NCBI RefSeq assembly: GCF_024753215.1
Contig: NZ_JANUGV010000001.1
Coordinates: 558,001 to 622,000, forward strand
DNA length: 64,000 nt
Origin: Massilia solisilvae
Lineage (GTDB): Bacteria; Pseudomonadota; Gammaproteobacteria; Burkholderiales; Burkholderiaceae_D
Reading direction: 5' to 3'
The translations under genes were made by a program, and so were the position numbers. Shown piece after piece: positions 18,005-26,941 of this stretch (within the stretch, counting starts at the first letter, position 1; each line of letters opens with the position of its first letter). A model generated the notes under the pieces. That model did not search any database. It had not been told where the DNA came from and worked only from the letters and a program-made list of their open reading frames with translations.

Positions 18005-18502
18005 CTACTGGATGATGAAGGAGGTGAACAGCACGTCGTTCACCGGCTGCTGCGGGCCCTTGGCGACGAACGGCTGCTTGACCGAGGCGACGATCTCGCT
18101 GGCCAGCTGGCGCTTGCCGTCCACGGTGTTGATCTCGGACGCGTGCTTGCCCGACAGGAGCAGCAGCACGCGGTTGCGCACGATCGGCATGTTGGCCTTG
18201 ATTTGTTCCGCGGCTTCGGCGTTGGGCACCTGCAGCGTGAATTGCAGCTGAAGGTACTGGTCGCCGTTTTCCGGCTGCAGGTTGACGGTGAACGGGTCGA
18301 GCTGGATGTACTCGGGCGGTTCGGCCTTGGCCGCCGCGTGTTCCTTGGGCTGGCTGCCCGACTGCACCCAGTACCAGCCCGCTCCGCCGCCGAGCGCGAG
18401 CACCAGCACGGCGCCGGCGATGATGCCGATCAGCTTCTTCTTGACGTTCGGGGACCCTGCCTCGTCTTTCGGGTCAGCCTTGGTTTTGGAATTCGCTTTC
18501 AA
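18005..18502 (-). CDS. fliL: Flagellar basal body protein FliL
   Basis: 165 residues: a short basic cytoplasmic N-terminus (about 1-22), one membrane helix (KLIGIIAGAVLVLALGGGAG) and a periplasmic domain with YIQLDPFTVNLQ and the C-terminal PVNDVLFTSFIIQ, both typical of FliL. It associates with stator units near the rotor. First gene of the leftward fliL-M-N-O-P-Q-R run, directly after the fliK terminator. Confidence 0.95.
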   Translation of the reverse strand: MKANSKTKADPKDEAGSPNVKKKLIGIIAGAVLVLALGGGAGWYWVQSGSQPKEHAAAKAEPPEYIQLDPFTVNLQPENGDQYLQLQFTLQVPNAEAAEQIKANMPIVRNRVLLLLSGKHASEINTVDGKRQLASEIVASVKQPFVAKGPQQPVNDVLFTSFIIQ

Positions 18503-18568
18503 GATACCTCTGGGCTTTCAAGTGGATCGTGCCGACATTATGTCATTATCGGGAGTAACTGAGCAGCG

Positions 18569-18591
18569 AAAAGCCCCGAAAAGAGGGGCGA
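18569..18591 (-). terminator. Terminator between fliK and fliL
   Basis: On the minus strand GCCCC-TCTTTT-CGGGGC is followed by TTTTC. It separates the fliF-K run from fliL, so fliL-R probably has its own promoter in the remaining 66 bases, although no convincing sigma-28 or sigma-54 site is visible there. A second small hairpin (GGCGATCAGATCGCC plus T run, 18594-18616) points the other way. Confidence 0.65.
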
Positions 18592-18667
18592 AGGGCGATC
18601 AGATCGCCGTTTTTGCGCTCTTCGTTGCCAGTCCGCTCATGCTGGTTCCACCGTGGCGCGAGCCTGT

Positions 18668-18692
18668 TTGAACGCGTGGCCCACGCGTCCAA
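18668..18692. repeat. Collapsed family A repeat remnant
   Basis: TGAACGCGTGG joined directly to CCCACGCGTCCA: both outer arms are present but the centre is lost. It abuts the fliK stop codon. Confidence 0.7.
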
Positions 18693-18693
18693 C

Positions 18694-20064
18694 TCACGCG
18701 AATGTATCGACCATGCCGCGGTCGCCCAGGACAGTGGTGCGCGTCGCCGTGCGCGGGGCTGCCACGTCGGATGCCGGCGCGCCGCCGCCATCGGCCATGC
18801 GCGCGCCCGATCCGCCCTGGCCGCTCCACTCGCCCTGCGCCTGGCGTCCATCGGGCATGCCGGTGCTGACGGTGGCGCTGCCCAGCGAAATGCCGCTCTC
18901 GCCCATCATCTCGCGCAGGCGCGGCAGCGCGTTTTCCAGGGCGTGCCGTACTTCCTGCTGATTGGACGAGAAGGCGACGCTGGCCTGGTCGCCGGTCACC
19001 GACAGAACCACCTGCATCGGTCCCAGGTCGGGCGGGTTGAGGGTGAGCGAGGCGCTCTGTTCGCCGCCGGCCACCATCCATACGATCTTCTGGCCGACCT
19101 GGTTGTCCCAGGCCGGGGTGCCCACGCGCGCGCCCAGGTGTTCGCTGGCCGCGACGGCCTGCGCCACCACGGGTGCGGCCGCCGGCGCCTGGGTGGCAGC
19201 AAGCAGCTGGGCGCTTGCCTGCGCCTGTGCGTTGTCGCGGCGCTCGGCGGCGGCGGCCAGCTGCTCCAGGCGCATCTCCGCCGGCGCGGCCGCCGCGGCG
19301 GTGGCCGCTGCCGCATCCGGCGCCATGCCGGGGGCGGCGCTGGGGGCGTGCGATGGCGCCTGCCCCGCCTGCGCCGACAGGTCCTGTCCGCTGGCGCTGG
19401 CGCTGGCGTTGGTGGTCTTTGCCTTGCCGGCTTCGTCGGCGGCGGCGCGGGCGGCAGCCGCCGTTGCGGTGGTGCTTGCCGATTCGGTGGCGGGGCGCTG
19501 TGCGCCGCGCATCAGGGCGGCAAAGCGCGCGGCCGCGTCGGGCGTGGCGCCTGGCTGGGCCGGAACGGCCTCGCCTTGCGCGGCGCTGGCCAGTGCGGCA
19601 AGCTGCGGCAGCGCCTTGTCGGTCGCCGTTGCCGTGGCCGTTGTTTTGGCGTCGGCCGCCGGCGCGGCGGCGCCTTGCTTGAGCAGCTGGTTGAAGTTGG
19701 CGACCATGGCCAGCATGTCGGCCATCGGCACAGCGCCGCTGGCATCGGCCGTGGCATCGCTGTCCTGGGCGGTTTCTTCCGCGCTGTCCTGGACGCTGGC
19801 CTTGGCCGTGTCCTGGGGCTTGCTGTCGGCGTCGGCCGGCGCCGCCTGCTGTGGCTTGGCCGGCTGTGCCGGTTGGGCCGCGGCCGGCTTGTCGGCCTGG
19901 CTGGCGCGCGGCTGCTGGGAGACCGCCTGGCTGCGCCCGCCCATCTCGCGCGACAGGGCGGCGCTGAACTGGCCGTCGCCGTTGCCGGCGTCGGCGCTGG
20001 CGCGCTGGGGCGCGCCGTTGACGTTCGCGCCAGGGTTCAGGTTCAGTAATGGGTTGGTCTGCAT
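18694..20064 (-). CDS. fliK: Flagellar hook-length control protein FliK
   Basis: 456 residues. About residues 1-300 are low-complexity Ala/Gln/Pro-rich sequence, the expected ruler portion. The C-terminal domain (about 310-400) has ASLTLNPPDLGPMQVVLSVTGDQASVAFSSNQQEVRHALENALPRLREMM, the FliK Flg_hook signature. FliK measures hook length and switches the FlhB export specificity. It starts 13 bases after fliJ and ends before a terminator. A second FliK-like protein is encoded at 26934-28130. Confidence 0.95.
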   Translation of the reverse strand: MQTNPLLNLNPGANVNGAPQRASADAGNGDGQFSAALSREMGGRSQAVSQQPRASQADKPAAAQPAQPAKPQQAAPADADSKPQDTAKASVQDSAEETAQDSDATADASGAVPMADMLAMVANFNQLLKQGAAAPAADAKTTATATATDKALPQLAALASAAQGEAVPAQPGATPDAAARFAALMRGAQRPATESASTTATAAAARAAADEAGKAKTTNASASASGQDLSAQAGQAPSHAPSAAPGMAPDAAAATAAAAAPAEMRLEQLAAAAERRDNAQAQASAQLLAATQAPAAAPVVAQAVAASEHLGARVGTPAWDNQVGQKIVWMVAGGEQSASLTLNPPDLGPMQVVLSVTGDQASVAFSSNQQEVRHALENALPRLREMMGESGISLGSATVSTGMPDGRQAQGEWSGQGGSGARMADGGGAPASDVAAPRTATRTTVLGDRGMVDTFA

Positions 20065-20077
20065 CTCGGATCCGCCG

Positions 20078-20518
20078 TCAACGTTTGTAGTACACCGTGC
20101 GCGCCGCGTGGTCGTCCATCAGCTTCTGGTCGCGCTTGTTCTCCACCCTGAGCGCCTCGCGTGCCGCCCGCTCGCTCAAGGTGCGGTAGGACAGCCGCTT
20201 GCGCTCGCACTGCTGCCATGCCTTCTGCTCCAGCGCGGTACGCGCCTCGGCGTGCCGCAGCACTTCCTGCTGGCCGGCGATGGCGTGGTCCAGCTTGCCC
20301 ACGAATGCCACGAAGTTGTGGTATGCGTGCGGCGTGATGCCCGCCATCTGGACCGCGTCCAGGCGCTGCGCATATTCGTCGCGGTAGCCGAGCAGCATCT
20401 GCAGCTTTTGCTGTGCTTCTTCCACCGTGCGCCGCGCCGCGCCGACCCGCTTGGCCGCTTCGTCGGACTCGCGCTGGGCCAGGTCAGTCAGGGTATCGAG
20501 GGCTGAAGGGTTGGCCAT
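20078..20518 (-). CDS. fliJ: Flagellar export chaperone FliJ
   Basis: 146 residues, almost entirely helical and charged, the pattern of the FliJ coiled coil. It has LTDLAQRESDEAAKRVGAARRTVEEAQQKLQMLLGYRDEY near the N-terminus. FliJ is the stalk in the FliI ATPase ring. Encoded between fliI (37 bases upstream) and fliK. Confidence 0.92.
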   Translation of the reverse strand: MANPSALDTLTDLAQRESDEAAKRVGAARRTVEEAQQKLQMLLGYRDEYAQRLDAVQMAGITPHAYHNFVAFVGKLDHAIAGQQEVLRHAEARTALEQKAWQQCERKRLSYRTLSERAAREALRVENKRDQKLMDDHAARTVYYKR

Positions 20519-20555
20519 GATGGGTCAAAGTATAGGACCCGGCCGCGCGCTTCGA

Positions 20556-21962
20556 TCAGTGGAATAGAGAGGTAAGTTGCCCCAAGCTCTCGGGCATGGC
20601 CGAGCGCTCGTGGATCTCCTGGCACAGGAAAGCCTCGATTTTGTCGTGCAGGGCGATGGCCTGGTCGAGCACCGGATCGCTGCCGGCGGCGTAGGCGCCC
20701 ACCGAGATCAGGTCGCGCGAGCGCTGGAACCGCGAGTAAAGCTGCTTGAGGCGGCGTGCCGCCTGCTGGTGCTCGGCCGAGGTGATCGAGTGCATGGCGC
20801 GGCTGATCGACTGCTCGATGTCGATGGCCGGGTAGTGGCCGGCCTCGGCCAAGTGCCGGTCGAGCACGATGTGGCCGTCCAGGATACCGCGCGCGGCGTC
20901 GGCGATCGGGTCCTGCTGGTCGTCGCCCTCGGACAGCACGGTGTAGAACGCGGTGATCGAGCCGCCGCCTTCCACGCCGTTGCCGGCGCGCTCGACCAGC
21001 ACCGGCAGCTTGGCGAACACCGACGGCGGGTAGCCCTTGGTCGCGGGCGGCTCGCCGATCGCCAGCGCAATCTCGCGCTGCGCCATCGCGTAGCGGGTCA
21101 GCGAGTCCATGATCAGGAGGACGTTTTTGCCCTGGTCGCGGAAGTGCTCGGCGATCGCGGTGGCGTAGGCCGCGCCCTGCAGGCGCATCAGCGGCGGGCT
21201 GTCGGCCGGGGCGGCCACCACCGCCGAGCGGGCCAGGCCCTCGGGCCCGAGGATCTGTTCGATGAATTCCTTGACCTCGCGGCCGCGTTCGCCGATCAGG
21301 CCGACCACGATCACGTCGGCGCTGGTGTAGCGCGCGATCATCCCCAGGAGCACCGACTTGCCCACGCCGGTGCCGGCGAACAGGCCCAGGCGCTGGCCGC
21401 GGCCCACGGTCAGCATCGAATTAATGGCGCGCACGCCGACGTCGAGGGTGGTGCTGATCGGTGCGCGGTCGAGCGGGTTGATCGGGCGCGCGTTGATCGG
21501 CGCCACTTCGTCGGTGCCAAGCGGGCCGCGGCCGTCGAGCGGGCGGCCGGCGCCGTCCACCACCCGGCCCAGCAGCTTGCTGCCCACCGGCAGGTGGCGC
21601 GCGCGGTCGCTCGGCCGGCGGCGCGGGTGCGGCACGCTGCCGGGGCGCGGCACGGCCGCCTCCACCGGGAACACGCGCGCGCCGGGCAGCACGCCTTCGA
21701 CGTCGCTTTGCGGCATCAGGAACAGGCGCTCACCCTCGAAGCCGACCACCTCGGCCTCGATGCGCGCGCCGCTGGCCACCGGAATCGTGCAGGCGCTGCC
21801 CACGGCCAGGCGCAGGCCCACGCATTCCATCACCAGGCCGGCCACGCGGGTGACGCGCCCCGAGACCTGCATCGGCTCGACGAAATCGAGCACGGCCCCG
21901 CAGTCGCGCAGGAAGCTCTTCCAGCGCGCGGTGTGGGCGTCGGGCGCGGCGGTCTCGCTCAC
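20556..21962 (-). CDS. fliI: Flagellum-specific ATPase FliI
   Basis: 468 residues. It begins at a GTG (21960-21962) that overlaps the fliH stop. Walker A is [11 protein letters not shown] at about residue 195, Walker B is [20 protein letters not shown] near 280, with [14 protein letters not shown] and the catalytic-Glu region [13 protein letters not shown] also present. It is a close relative of the F1 beta subunit and energises export with FliH and FliJ. Confidence 0.97.
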   Translation of the reverse strand: MSETAAPDAHTARWKSFLRDCGAVLDFVEPMQVSGRVTRVAGLVMECVGLRLAVGSACTIPVASGARIEAEVVGFEGERLFLMPQSDVEGVLPGARVFPVEAAVPRPGSVPHPRRRPSDRARHLPVGSKLLGRVVDGAGRPLDGRGPLGTDEVAPINARPINPLDRAPISTTLDVGVRAINSMLTVGRGQRLGLFAGTGVGKSVLLGMIARYTSADVIVVGLIGERGREVKEFIEQILGPEGLARSAVVAAPADSPPLMRLQGAAYATAIAEHFRDQGKNVLLIMDSLTRYAMAQREIALAIGEPPATKGYPPSVFAKLPVLVERAGNGVEGGGSITAFYTVLSEGDDQQDPIADAARGILDGHIVLDRHLAEAGHYPAIDIEQSISRAMHSITSAEHQQAARRLKQLYSRFQRSRDLISVGAYAAGSDPVLDQAIALHDKIEAFLCQEIHERSAMPESLGQLTSLFH

Positions 21963-22618
21963 GGCTCGAGCCAGTCCACGTTCTTGCCCAGCGCGTGCGC
22001 CAGGCGCTGCCAGCGGGTTGCGGCCTGGGCGTCGATCTGGTTGCTGGCGGTGTCGATCTTGCAGCCGCCGCGCCCGACCTGCGCGTCCTCGACCACGCGC
22101 CAGCCGCCTTTTTCGAGCTCTTCGCCGATCCCGGCGCGCACCACCGGCGCGTCCAGCGGGTTGAGCACCAGCAGGGCAGGCTGCTGCAGCACCGGCAGGT
22201 ACTCGATCGCCTCGCGCACCACCGGGATGATCAGGTCGGGCCGCACGTCGAACGCGGTTTTCACCATCCCGCGTGCCAGGTGCAGCGCCAGGTCGAGCAC
22301 GTCGCTGGCGATGGTCTCGTCGGCGCGCGCCACCGCCTGGCCAAAGGTGTCGGCGATGGTGCGCAGGCGCTGCAGTTCGGCGGTGGCTTCGGCGCGGCCC
22401 TGGGCCAGCCCTTCGGCGTGGCCGGCGGCGCGGCCCTGCGCCAGGCCCTCGGCGCGCGCGTTTTCCAGGATCGCGGCGATCTCCGCCTCGGTCGGCAGCT
22501 TGGGCGCGGCGACCGCGGCCTCCTGCTCGGCGGTGCGGCGCGCCACGGCGGCCGGGCGCTCGTCGCCGAACGAGGCCAGTTCCCAGCGCTGGTAGGCAGT
22601 TTGGAGTTCTTTTTGCAT
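21959..22618 (-). CDS. fliH: Flagellar assembly protein FliH
   Basis: 219 residues. It carries the FliH GxxxG-type helix repeat ([26 protein letters not shown], about residues 55-80) and a C-terminal domain ([15 protein letters not shown], then [20 protein letters not shown]). FliH anchors and inhibits FliI at the C ring. It overlaps fliI by 4 bases and begins 11 bases after fliG. Confidence 0.95.
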   Translation of the reverse strand: MQKELQTAYQRWELASFGDERPAAVARRTAEQEAAVAAPKLPTEAEIAAILENARAEGLAQGRAAGHAEGLAQGRAEATAELQRLRTIADTFGQAVARADETIASDVLDLALHLARGMVKTAFDVRPDLIIPVVREAIEYLPVLQQPALLVLNPLDAPVVRAGIGEELEKGGWRVVEDAQVGRGGCKIDTASNQIDAQAATRWQRLAHALGKNVDWLEP

Positions 22619-22629
22619 GTGCTGTCAGC

Positions 22630-23625
22630 TCAGACGAACGAGTCCTCGCCCTTGCCGCCCAGGACGATCTGGCCTTCGTCGGCCAGGCGCCGCACGATCT
22701 GCAGGATCTGCTTCTGCTGCGACTCGACCTCGGACAGGCGCACCGGCCCTTTCGATTCGAGGTCCTCGCGCATCATCTCGGCGGCGCGCTGGCTCATGTT
22801 CTTGAAGATCTTGTCGCGCAGGTCCTGGCTGGCGCCCTTGAGCGCGATGATCAGCATTTCGGACTGCACCTCGCGCAGCAGCAGCTGGATGCCGCGGTCG
22901 TCGATGTCGATGATGTTATCGAACACGAACATCTCGTCCATGATCTTCTGCGCCATGTCGTTGTCGTAGTTCTTGATGTTGTCCATCACCGACGATTCCT
23001 GCTCGCCGCTCATGAAGTTGAGAATCTCGGCGGCCGCGCGGATGCCGCCCAGCGAGGACTTCTTGATGTTCTCGTTGCCCGACAAGAGCTTGGTCAGCAC
23101 GTCGTTCAGCTCGCGCAGCGCGGCCGGCTGCACGCCGTCCAGGGTGGCGATGCGCAGCACCACGTCGTTGCGCAGGCGGTCGGAAAAATGGCCCAGGATC
23201 TCGCAGGCCTGGTCGCGCTCCAGGTGCACCAGGATGGTGGCGATGATCTGCGGGTGCTCGTTGCGGATCAGCTCCGCCACCGACGACGAATCCATCCACT
23301 TCAGGCTCTCGATGCCCGAGGCGTCCTTGCCGCCCAGGATGCGCGACAGCAGCACCGAGGCCTTGTCGTCGCCCAGCGCGCGCGTGAGCACCTGGCGGAT
23401 GTACTCGTCCGAATCCAGGCCCACGGTCGAATTCAGGTCGGTCTGCTCGCGAAACGACTCGAGCACTTTGACCACCTGTTCGTGCTGCACCTGGCGCATC
23501 GTCGCCATTGCCGCGCCCAGCTTGAGCACTTCCTTCGGCCCGAGGAACTTCATCACCTCGGCCGCCTCGGCCTCGCCCAGCGCGAGCATCAGGATCGCTG
23601 CCTTCTGGATCCCCTCGTCATTCAT
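22630..23625 (-). CDS. fliG: Flagellar motor switch protein FliG
   Basis: 331 residues from the ATG at 23623-23625, preceded by GGGTGG; a GTG two codons upstream is less likely. The ATG sits in an 8-base ATGAATGA overlap with fliF. The N-terminal domain ([24 protein letters not shown]) binds FliF. The middle has the EHPQ motif ([18 protein letters not shown]). The C-terminal charged torque helix is [21 protein letters not shown]. It is the rotor protein that interacts with the stator. Confidence 0.97.
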   Translation of the reverse strand: MNDEGIQKAAILMLALGEAEAAEVMKFLGPKEVLKLGAAMATMRQVQHEQVVKVLESFREQTDLNSTVGLDSDEYIRQVLTRALGDDKASVLLSRILGGKDASGIESLKWMDSSSVAELIRNEHPQIIATILVHLERDQACEILGHFSDRLRNDVVLRIATLDGVQPAALRELNDVLTKLLSGNENIKKSSLGGIRAAAEILNFMSGEQESSVMDNIKNYDNDMAQKIMDEMFVFDNIIDIDDRGIQLLLREVQSEMLIIALKGASQDLRDKIFKNMSQRAAEMMREDLESKGPVRLSEVESQQKQILQIVRRLADEGQIVLGGKGEDSFV

Positions 23626-25294
23626 TTGCACCCACCCATGTCTTCACAACGTTGGCCACCACGCGCGGGTCGTCGCGCGCCAGGTCCTTTGCCATCTGCA
23701 GGTTGGAGCGGTAGCCCTTGGCCTGCTGGTGCGCCTCTGCTTCTTCCATCTCGGCCTCGAGCAGGGCGCGCTGCTCCTGCGCGGCCAGGTTCGGGTCCGG
23801 CTCGGGCGGCGGTTCCGCGATCTGGTCGTAGCGGCGCAGCAGCGGCCGCCCGAAGCGCATGTACAGGAAGCCGACGATGATCATCGACATCACGTACTTG
23901 CCGATCGTGGACGCCAGCGACACCGTCTCCGGATCGCGGTACCAGGCCAGCGCCGGCGGCGCCTCGGGCAGCTTGTCCACGCCCTCGAACGGCGCGTTGG
24001 TCACGTTCAGGGTGTCGCCGCGCGCGGCGTTGTAGCCCATCGCCTGCTTGACCAGTTCATTGATCTGCGCCACCACGGCCGGCGGCAGTGGGGTGGCCGA
24101 GACCTTGCCGGTCTTCGCATCGATCGTGCGCCGGTAGTTGACCACCACGCCCACCGTCAGGCGCTTGATGCCGCCCATCGGCTTTTGCTCGTAGCGCACC
24201 GTCTTGTCCACCTCGAAGTTGGTGGTGGCCTCGCGGTGCGCGTTGGTGGCCGGCTGCGGGTTGGCCGGCGCTTGCTGGCCGGCGGTGGTGGTGCTGCCGT
24301 TCTGCTGCGGATTGTTGGGCTGGTTGTTCGGGTTGTTCGGCGGGTTGTTCGACAGCGCGCCCGGCACGCCCGACGCCGGCGCCGGGGCGGGCGAGGCCTC
24401 GGCGGTCTGCTGGCTGCGGATCGCCTGCGGTTCCGGCGGCGAGTTCGGTTTGTACATCTCGGCCGCGGTATCGACCTGCGCGAAGTCCACCTCGGCGGTC
24501 GCCTCGGCGCGCACGTTGCCCTGGCCGACCAGCGGCGTGATGATCGACTCGACCTGCTTGGCGATGTTGGCCTGCAGCTGCTCGACATACTTGAGCTGGT
24601 TGGGGTCGAGCTGGTGCGCGCCCGCGCCGTTGTTCGGGTCGGACAGCAGGTTGCCGTTCTGGTCCACCACGGTCACGTTCCCGGTGGTCAGCTCGGGCAC
24701 GCTGGAGGCGACCAGGTGCACGATGGCCGAGACCTGGCCGCGGTCGAGCGCGCGCCCGGGCTGCAGGGTCAAGAGCACCGAGGCGGTCGGTTTTTGCTGC
24801 TCGCGCACGAACACCGACGGCTTGGGCATGGCCAGGTGCACGCGCGCGCTGGCCACCGCGCCCAGCGACTGGATCGAGCGCGCCAGCTCGCCTTCGAGCG
24901 AGCGCTGGTAGTTCACCTGTTCGAGGAACTGGGACACGCCCAGCTTCTGGTTTTCCATCAGCTCGAAGCCGACGTTGCCACCCTTGGGCAGGCCCTGGGC
25001 GGCCAGCTTCAGGCGCACGTCGTGCACCTGGTCCGCGGTCACCAGGATCGCCGAGCCGCCTTCGGAGAACTTGTACTTGACCCCCATCTGGTCGAGCGAG
25101 GCGGTGATGGCGCCGCCGTCGCGGTCGCTGTAGTTCGAGAACAACACCCGGTATTCCGGCTGCTGGCTCCACATCCACAGCGCCACCGCCACCGCCAATG
25201 CGACGGCCGCCACCACGCCCAGCACGATATTGCGGCCAAAGGCGGTCTGGAGAAAGGGTTGCGGCTGGTTGTCGGCGTCTTCCGCTGCTGCCAT
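23618..25294 (-). CDS. fliF: Flagellar MS-ring protein FliF
   Basis: 558 residues. The first membrane helix is at about 27-46 (IVLGVVAAVALAVAVALWMW) and the second near 450-470 (TIGKYVMSMIIVGFLYMRFG). Ring-building blocks include YRVLFSNYSDRDGGAI, VDQNGNLLSD and RSLEGELARSI. A long Pro/Asn/Gln linker around residues 300-345 precedes the second helix. The C-terminal tail binds FliG. First gene of the leftward fliFGHIJK run, divergent from fliE over 185 bp. Confidence 0.97.
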   Translation of the reverse strand: MAAAEDADNQPQPFLQTAFGRNIVLGVVAAVALAVAVALWMWSQQPEYRVLFSNYSDRDGGAITASLDQMGVKYKFSEGGSAILVTADQVHDVRLKLAAQGLPKGGNVGFELMENQKLGVSQFLEQVNYQRSLEGELARSIQSLGAVASARVHLAMPKPSVFVREQQKPTASVLLTLQPGRALDRGQVSAIVHLVASSVPELTTGNVTVVDQNGNLLSDPNNGAGAHQLDPNQLKYVEQLQANIAKQVESIITPLVGQGNVRAEATAEVDFAQVDTAAEMYKPNSPPEPQAIRSQQTAEASPAPAPASGVPGALSNNPPNNPNNQPNNPQQNGSTTTAGQQAPANPQPATNAHREATTNFEVDKTVRYEQKPMGGIKRLTVGVVVNYRRTIDAKTGKVSATPLPPAVVAQINELVKQAMGYNAARGDTLNVTNAPFEGVDKLPEAPPALAWYRDPETVSLASTIGKYVMSMIIVGFLYMRFGRPLLRRYDQIAEPPPEPDPNLAAQEQRALLEAEMEEAEAHQQAKGYRSNLQMAKDLARDDPRVVANVVKTWVGANE

Positions 25295-25479
25295 GGTGGT
25301 CTCGGGATAGGGGGATTTAAGCCGGCATTATCAGGCCGGCGGCGCGGGTTCAAAGGCCGAAAAAGAGGCGCATTTACGCCCCTGCTCGGGACTGTGGCTT
25401 GCCATCATGCTGCTATTCTGACAGCCTGAGTTCGCTTGTCCGCCGCGCGGGCAGGCGTGCCACGACACAGGAGGATCAG

Positions 25480-25821
25480 ATGAACATGGGTGGAATCGAC
25501 AGCAGCCGGATCGAGGCGATGATGGCGCAGCTCAAGGCTGCCGCTACCCGTCCGGCCGCGTCGCCCGTGGCCGCGCCGGGCCCGGCTGCCGCGCCCAAGG
25601 CCGACTTCGCGCAGGCGCTCAAGACCTCGCTGCAGCAGGTGAGCGCGGCCCAGGAGAGCGCCGACCAGATGGGCCAGCGGGTGGCGATGGGCGACGATAC
25701 GGTGAGCTTGCCGGAAATGATGATTGCGATGCAAAAAGCGAACATCAGCTTCCAGACCACGGTGCAGGTGCGTAACCGGCTGGTTTCGGCTTATCATGAA
25801 ATCATGAACATGCAGGTCTGA
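25480..25821 (+). CDS. fliE: Flagellar hook-basal body protein FliE
   Basis: 113 residues from the ATG at 25480, chosen because AGGAGG lies five bases upstream. It carries the FliE C-terminus SLPEMMIAMQKANISFQTTVQVRNRLVSAYHEIMNMQV. FliE joins the MS ring and export gate to the rod. It is transcribed away from fliF and is monocistronic, converging on ycgR. Confidence 0.96.
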   Translation: MNMGGIDSSRIEAMMAQLKAAATRPAASPVAAPGPAAAPKADFAQALKTSLQQVSAAQESADQMGQRVAMGDDTVSLPEMMIAMQKANISFQTTVQVRNRLVSAYHEIMNMQV

Positions 25822-25848
25822 CCGGCGCTCCGGCGCCGCGGTGCCGGC

Positions 25849-26598
25849 TCAGCCGAGGCCGGCCAGGCGCGCGTTGCGTTCGCGCTCCAGCCGGGTGATG
25901 TAGCGCTGGACGTTGGAGAGGTTGCCGCGCGAGATGTTGACAAACATGCAGCCGAAGCGGCGGCTGGTTTTGTTGTTCAGCAGCGTCACGTCGAACATGT
26001 TCCGGATCTCCAGGCCGGTGACCACCGGGCCGATGTCGGGCAGGTCGATGCGGCAGCCTTCGAAGGTCTGGCCCATCGCTTCGCCCAGCTGGTGCTCCCT
26101 GTCGAGGAAGGCGATGCCGCCGCAGCTGATGTCGGCCAGCGGGAACGAGGCGGTGCCGCCGCCCAGCTCGTCGGGCAGGGGAATGATCGCGCGCACCGGG
26201 TTGGTCACCGGCGTTGCCATGCGATAGAACTCACGCCGCTGCAGGCGCACCATGGTTTCCGGAATGTCCGCTTCGAGCGCGTTGCTGCCCTCGTATTCGG
26301 TCTCGCGCACGTTCTCGAGCTTGAACATGATGCGGATCTTGTCCAGGCTGGTTTCGCAGGACACCTTGCCGGCGGACAGGATGCGGCGGTTCTGGTCGCG
26401 GTCGATCGAGCGGTCCAGCACCAGCGTGTCGTTGTCGGGATCGACATCCAGGATCGAGGTGACGCACACGTCGGCCTCGCCGTGCACCAGCATGCGCACG
26501 AGCTGGTTCTTCTCTGCGATCTGGCGCAGCAGGGCCACGATTTCCCTGCGCGACACCACACGGTAGTCGTGCCAGTTGTCCAGTTCCGAATTAGCCAT
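25849..26598 (-). CDS. ycgR: YcgR-type c-di-GMP flagellar brake protein
   Basis: 249 residues. Residues about 10-115 are the YcgR N-terminal domain. The C-terminal PilZ domain has both c-di-GMP motifs: RxxxR as R122-EFY-R126 and D/NxSxxG as D156-I-S158-C-G-G161. In enterics c-di-GMP-loaded YcgR binds the rotor/stator and slows swimming. It is the last gene of the fliD-S-T-fliK2-fhlB-ycgR run, which ties it to late flagellar expression. Confidence 0.94.
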   Translation of the reverse strand: MANSELDNWHDYRVVSRREIVALLRQIAEKNQLVRMLVHGEADVCVTSILDVDPDNDTLVLDRSIDRDQNRRILSAGKVSCETSLDKIRIMFKLENVRETEYEGSNALEADIPETMVRLQRREFYRMATPVTNPVRAIIPLPDELGGGTASFPLADISCGGIAFLDREHQLGEAMGQTFEGCRIDLPDIGPVVTGLEIRNMFDVTLLNNKTSRRFGCMFVNISRGNLSNVQRYITRLERERNARLAGLG

Positions 26599-26620
26599 TT
26601 GCTTCGGTCCGCCTTGTCTC

Positions 26621-26941
26621 TCAGTCCTGCGTTGTTATGTTGGCGCCCGGCGGAAGCGCGAGCTGGTGATGATGTTGCGTGGATTCAATATGATAAAGCC
26701 ACGCCAGCAGTTCCGCAATTGCTCGATACAGCGACGGCGGAATCTCCCGGTCCAGGTCAACTTCCATCAAGAGGCCCACCAGTTCCCGCGACTGGTGGAC
26801 GAACACGCCGGCCTCGCGCGCGCGTTCGATGATCTGTTCGGCGATCAGGCCCTGGCCCTTGGCCACCACTTTCGGGGCGCCGTCGCCATCATAGGCCAGT
26901 GCCACCGCGTTCGGGCGCGCGCCCTTGTGCTCGTCATTCAT
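26621..26941 (-). CDS. fhlB: FlhB C-terminal-domain paralogue (FhlB)
   Basis: 106 residues. It resembles the cytoplasmic C-terminal part of FlhB after the cleavage site: AVALAYDGDGAPKVVAKGQGLIAEQIIERAREAGVFVHQSRELVGLL, then IPPSLYRAIAELLAWLYHI. There is no membrane part and no NPTH autocleavage motif. In other bacteria FhlB can partly replace the FlhB C-terminus in export switching. It overlaps the FliK-like gene by 8 bases (ATGAATGA), matching the functional pair FliK/FlhB. Confidence 0.9.
   Translation of the reverse strand: MNDEHKGARPNAVALAYDGDGAPKVVAKGQGLIAEQIIERAREAGVFVHQSRELVGLLMEVDLDREIPPSLYRAIAELLAWLYHIESTQHHHQLALPPGANITTQD

Noticed and set aside
18503..18545. A sigma-54-like site upstream of fliL (GGCACGATCCACTTG)
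   Set aside because: GGCACG and TTG are present on the minus strand but spacing is two bases too long, and the GC dinucleotide is missing.
18594..18616. Rightward terminator (GGCGATCAGATCGCC plus T run)
   Set aside because: No rightward gene ends nearby and the stem is short. It is mentioned only as a minor hairpin.
25380..25440. A sigma-54-like site upstream of fliE (TGGCTT...ATGCTGC)
   Set aside because: The GG and GC elements are 11 bases apart instead of 10 and the flanking consensus is poor.
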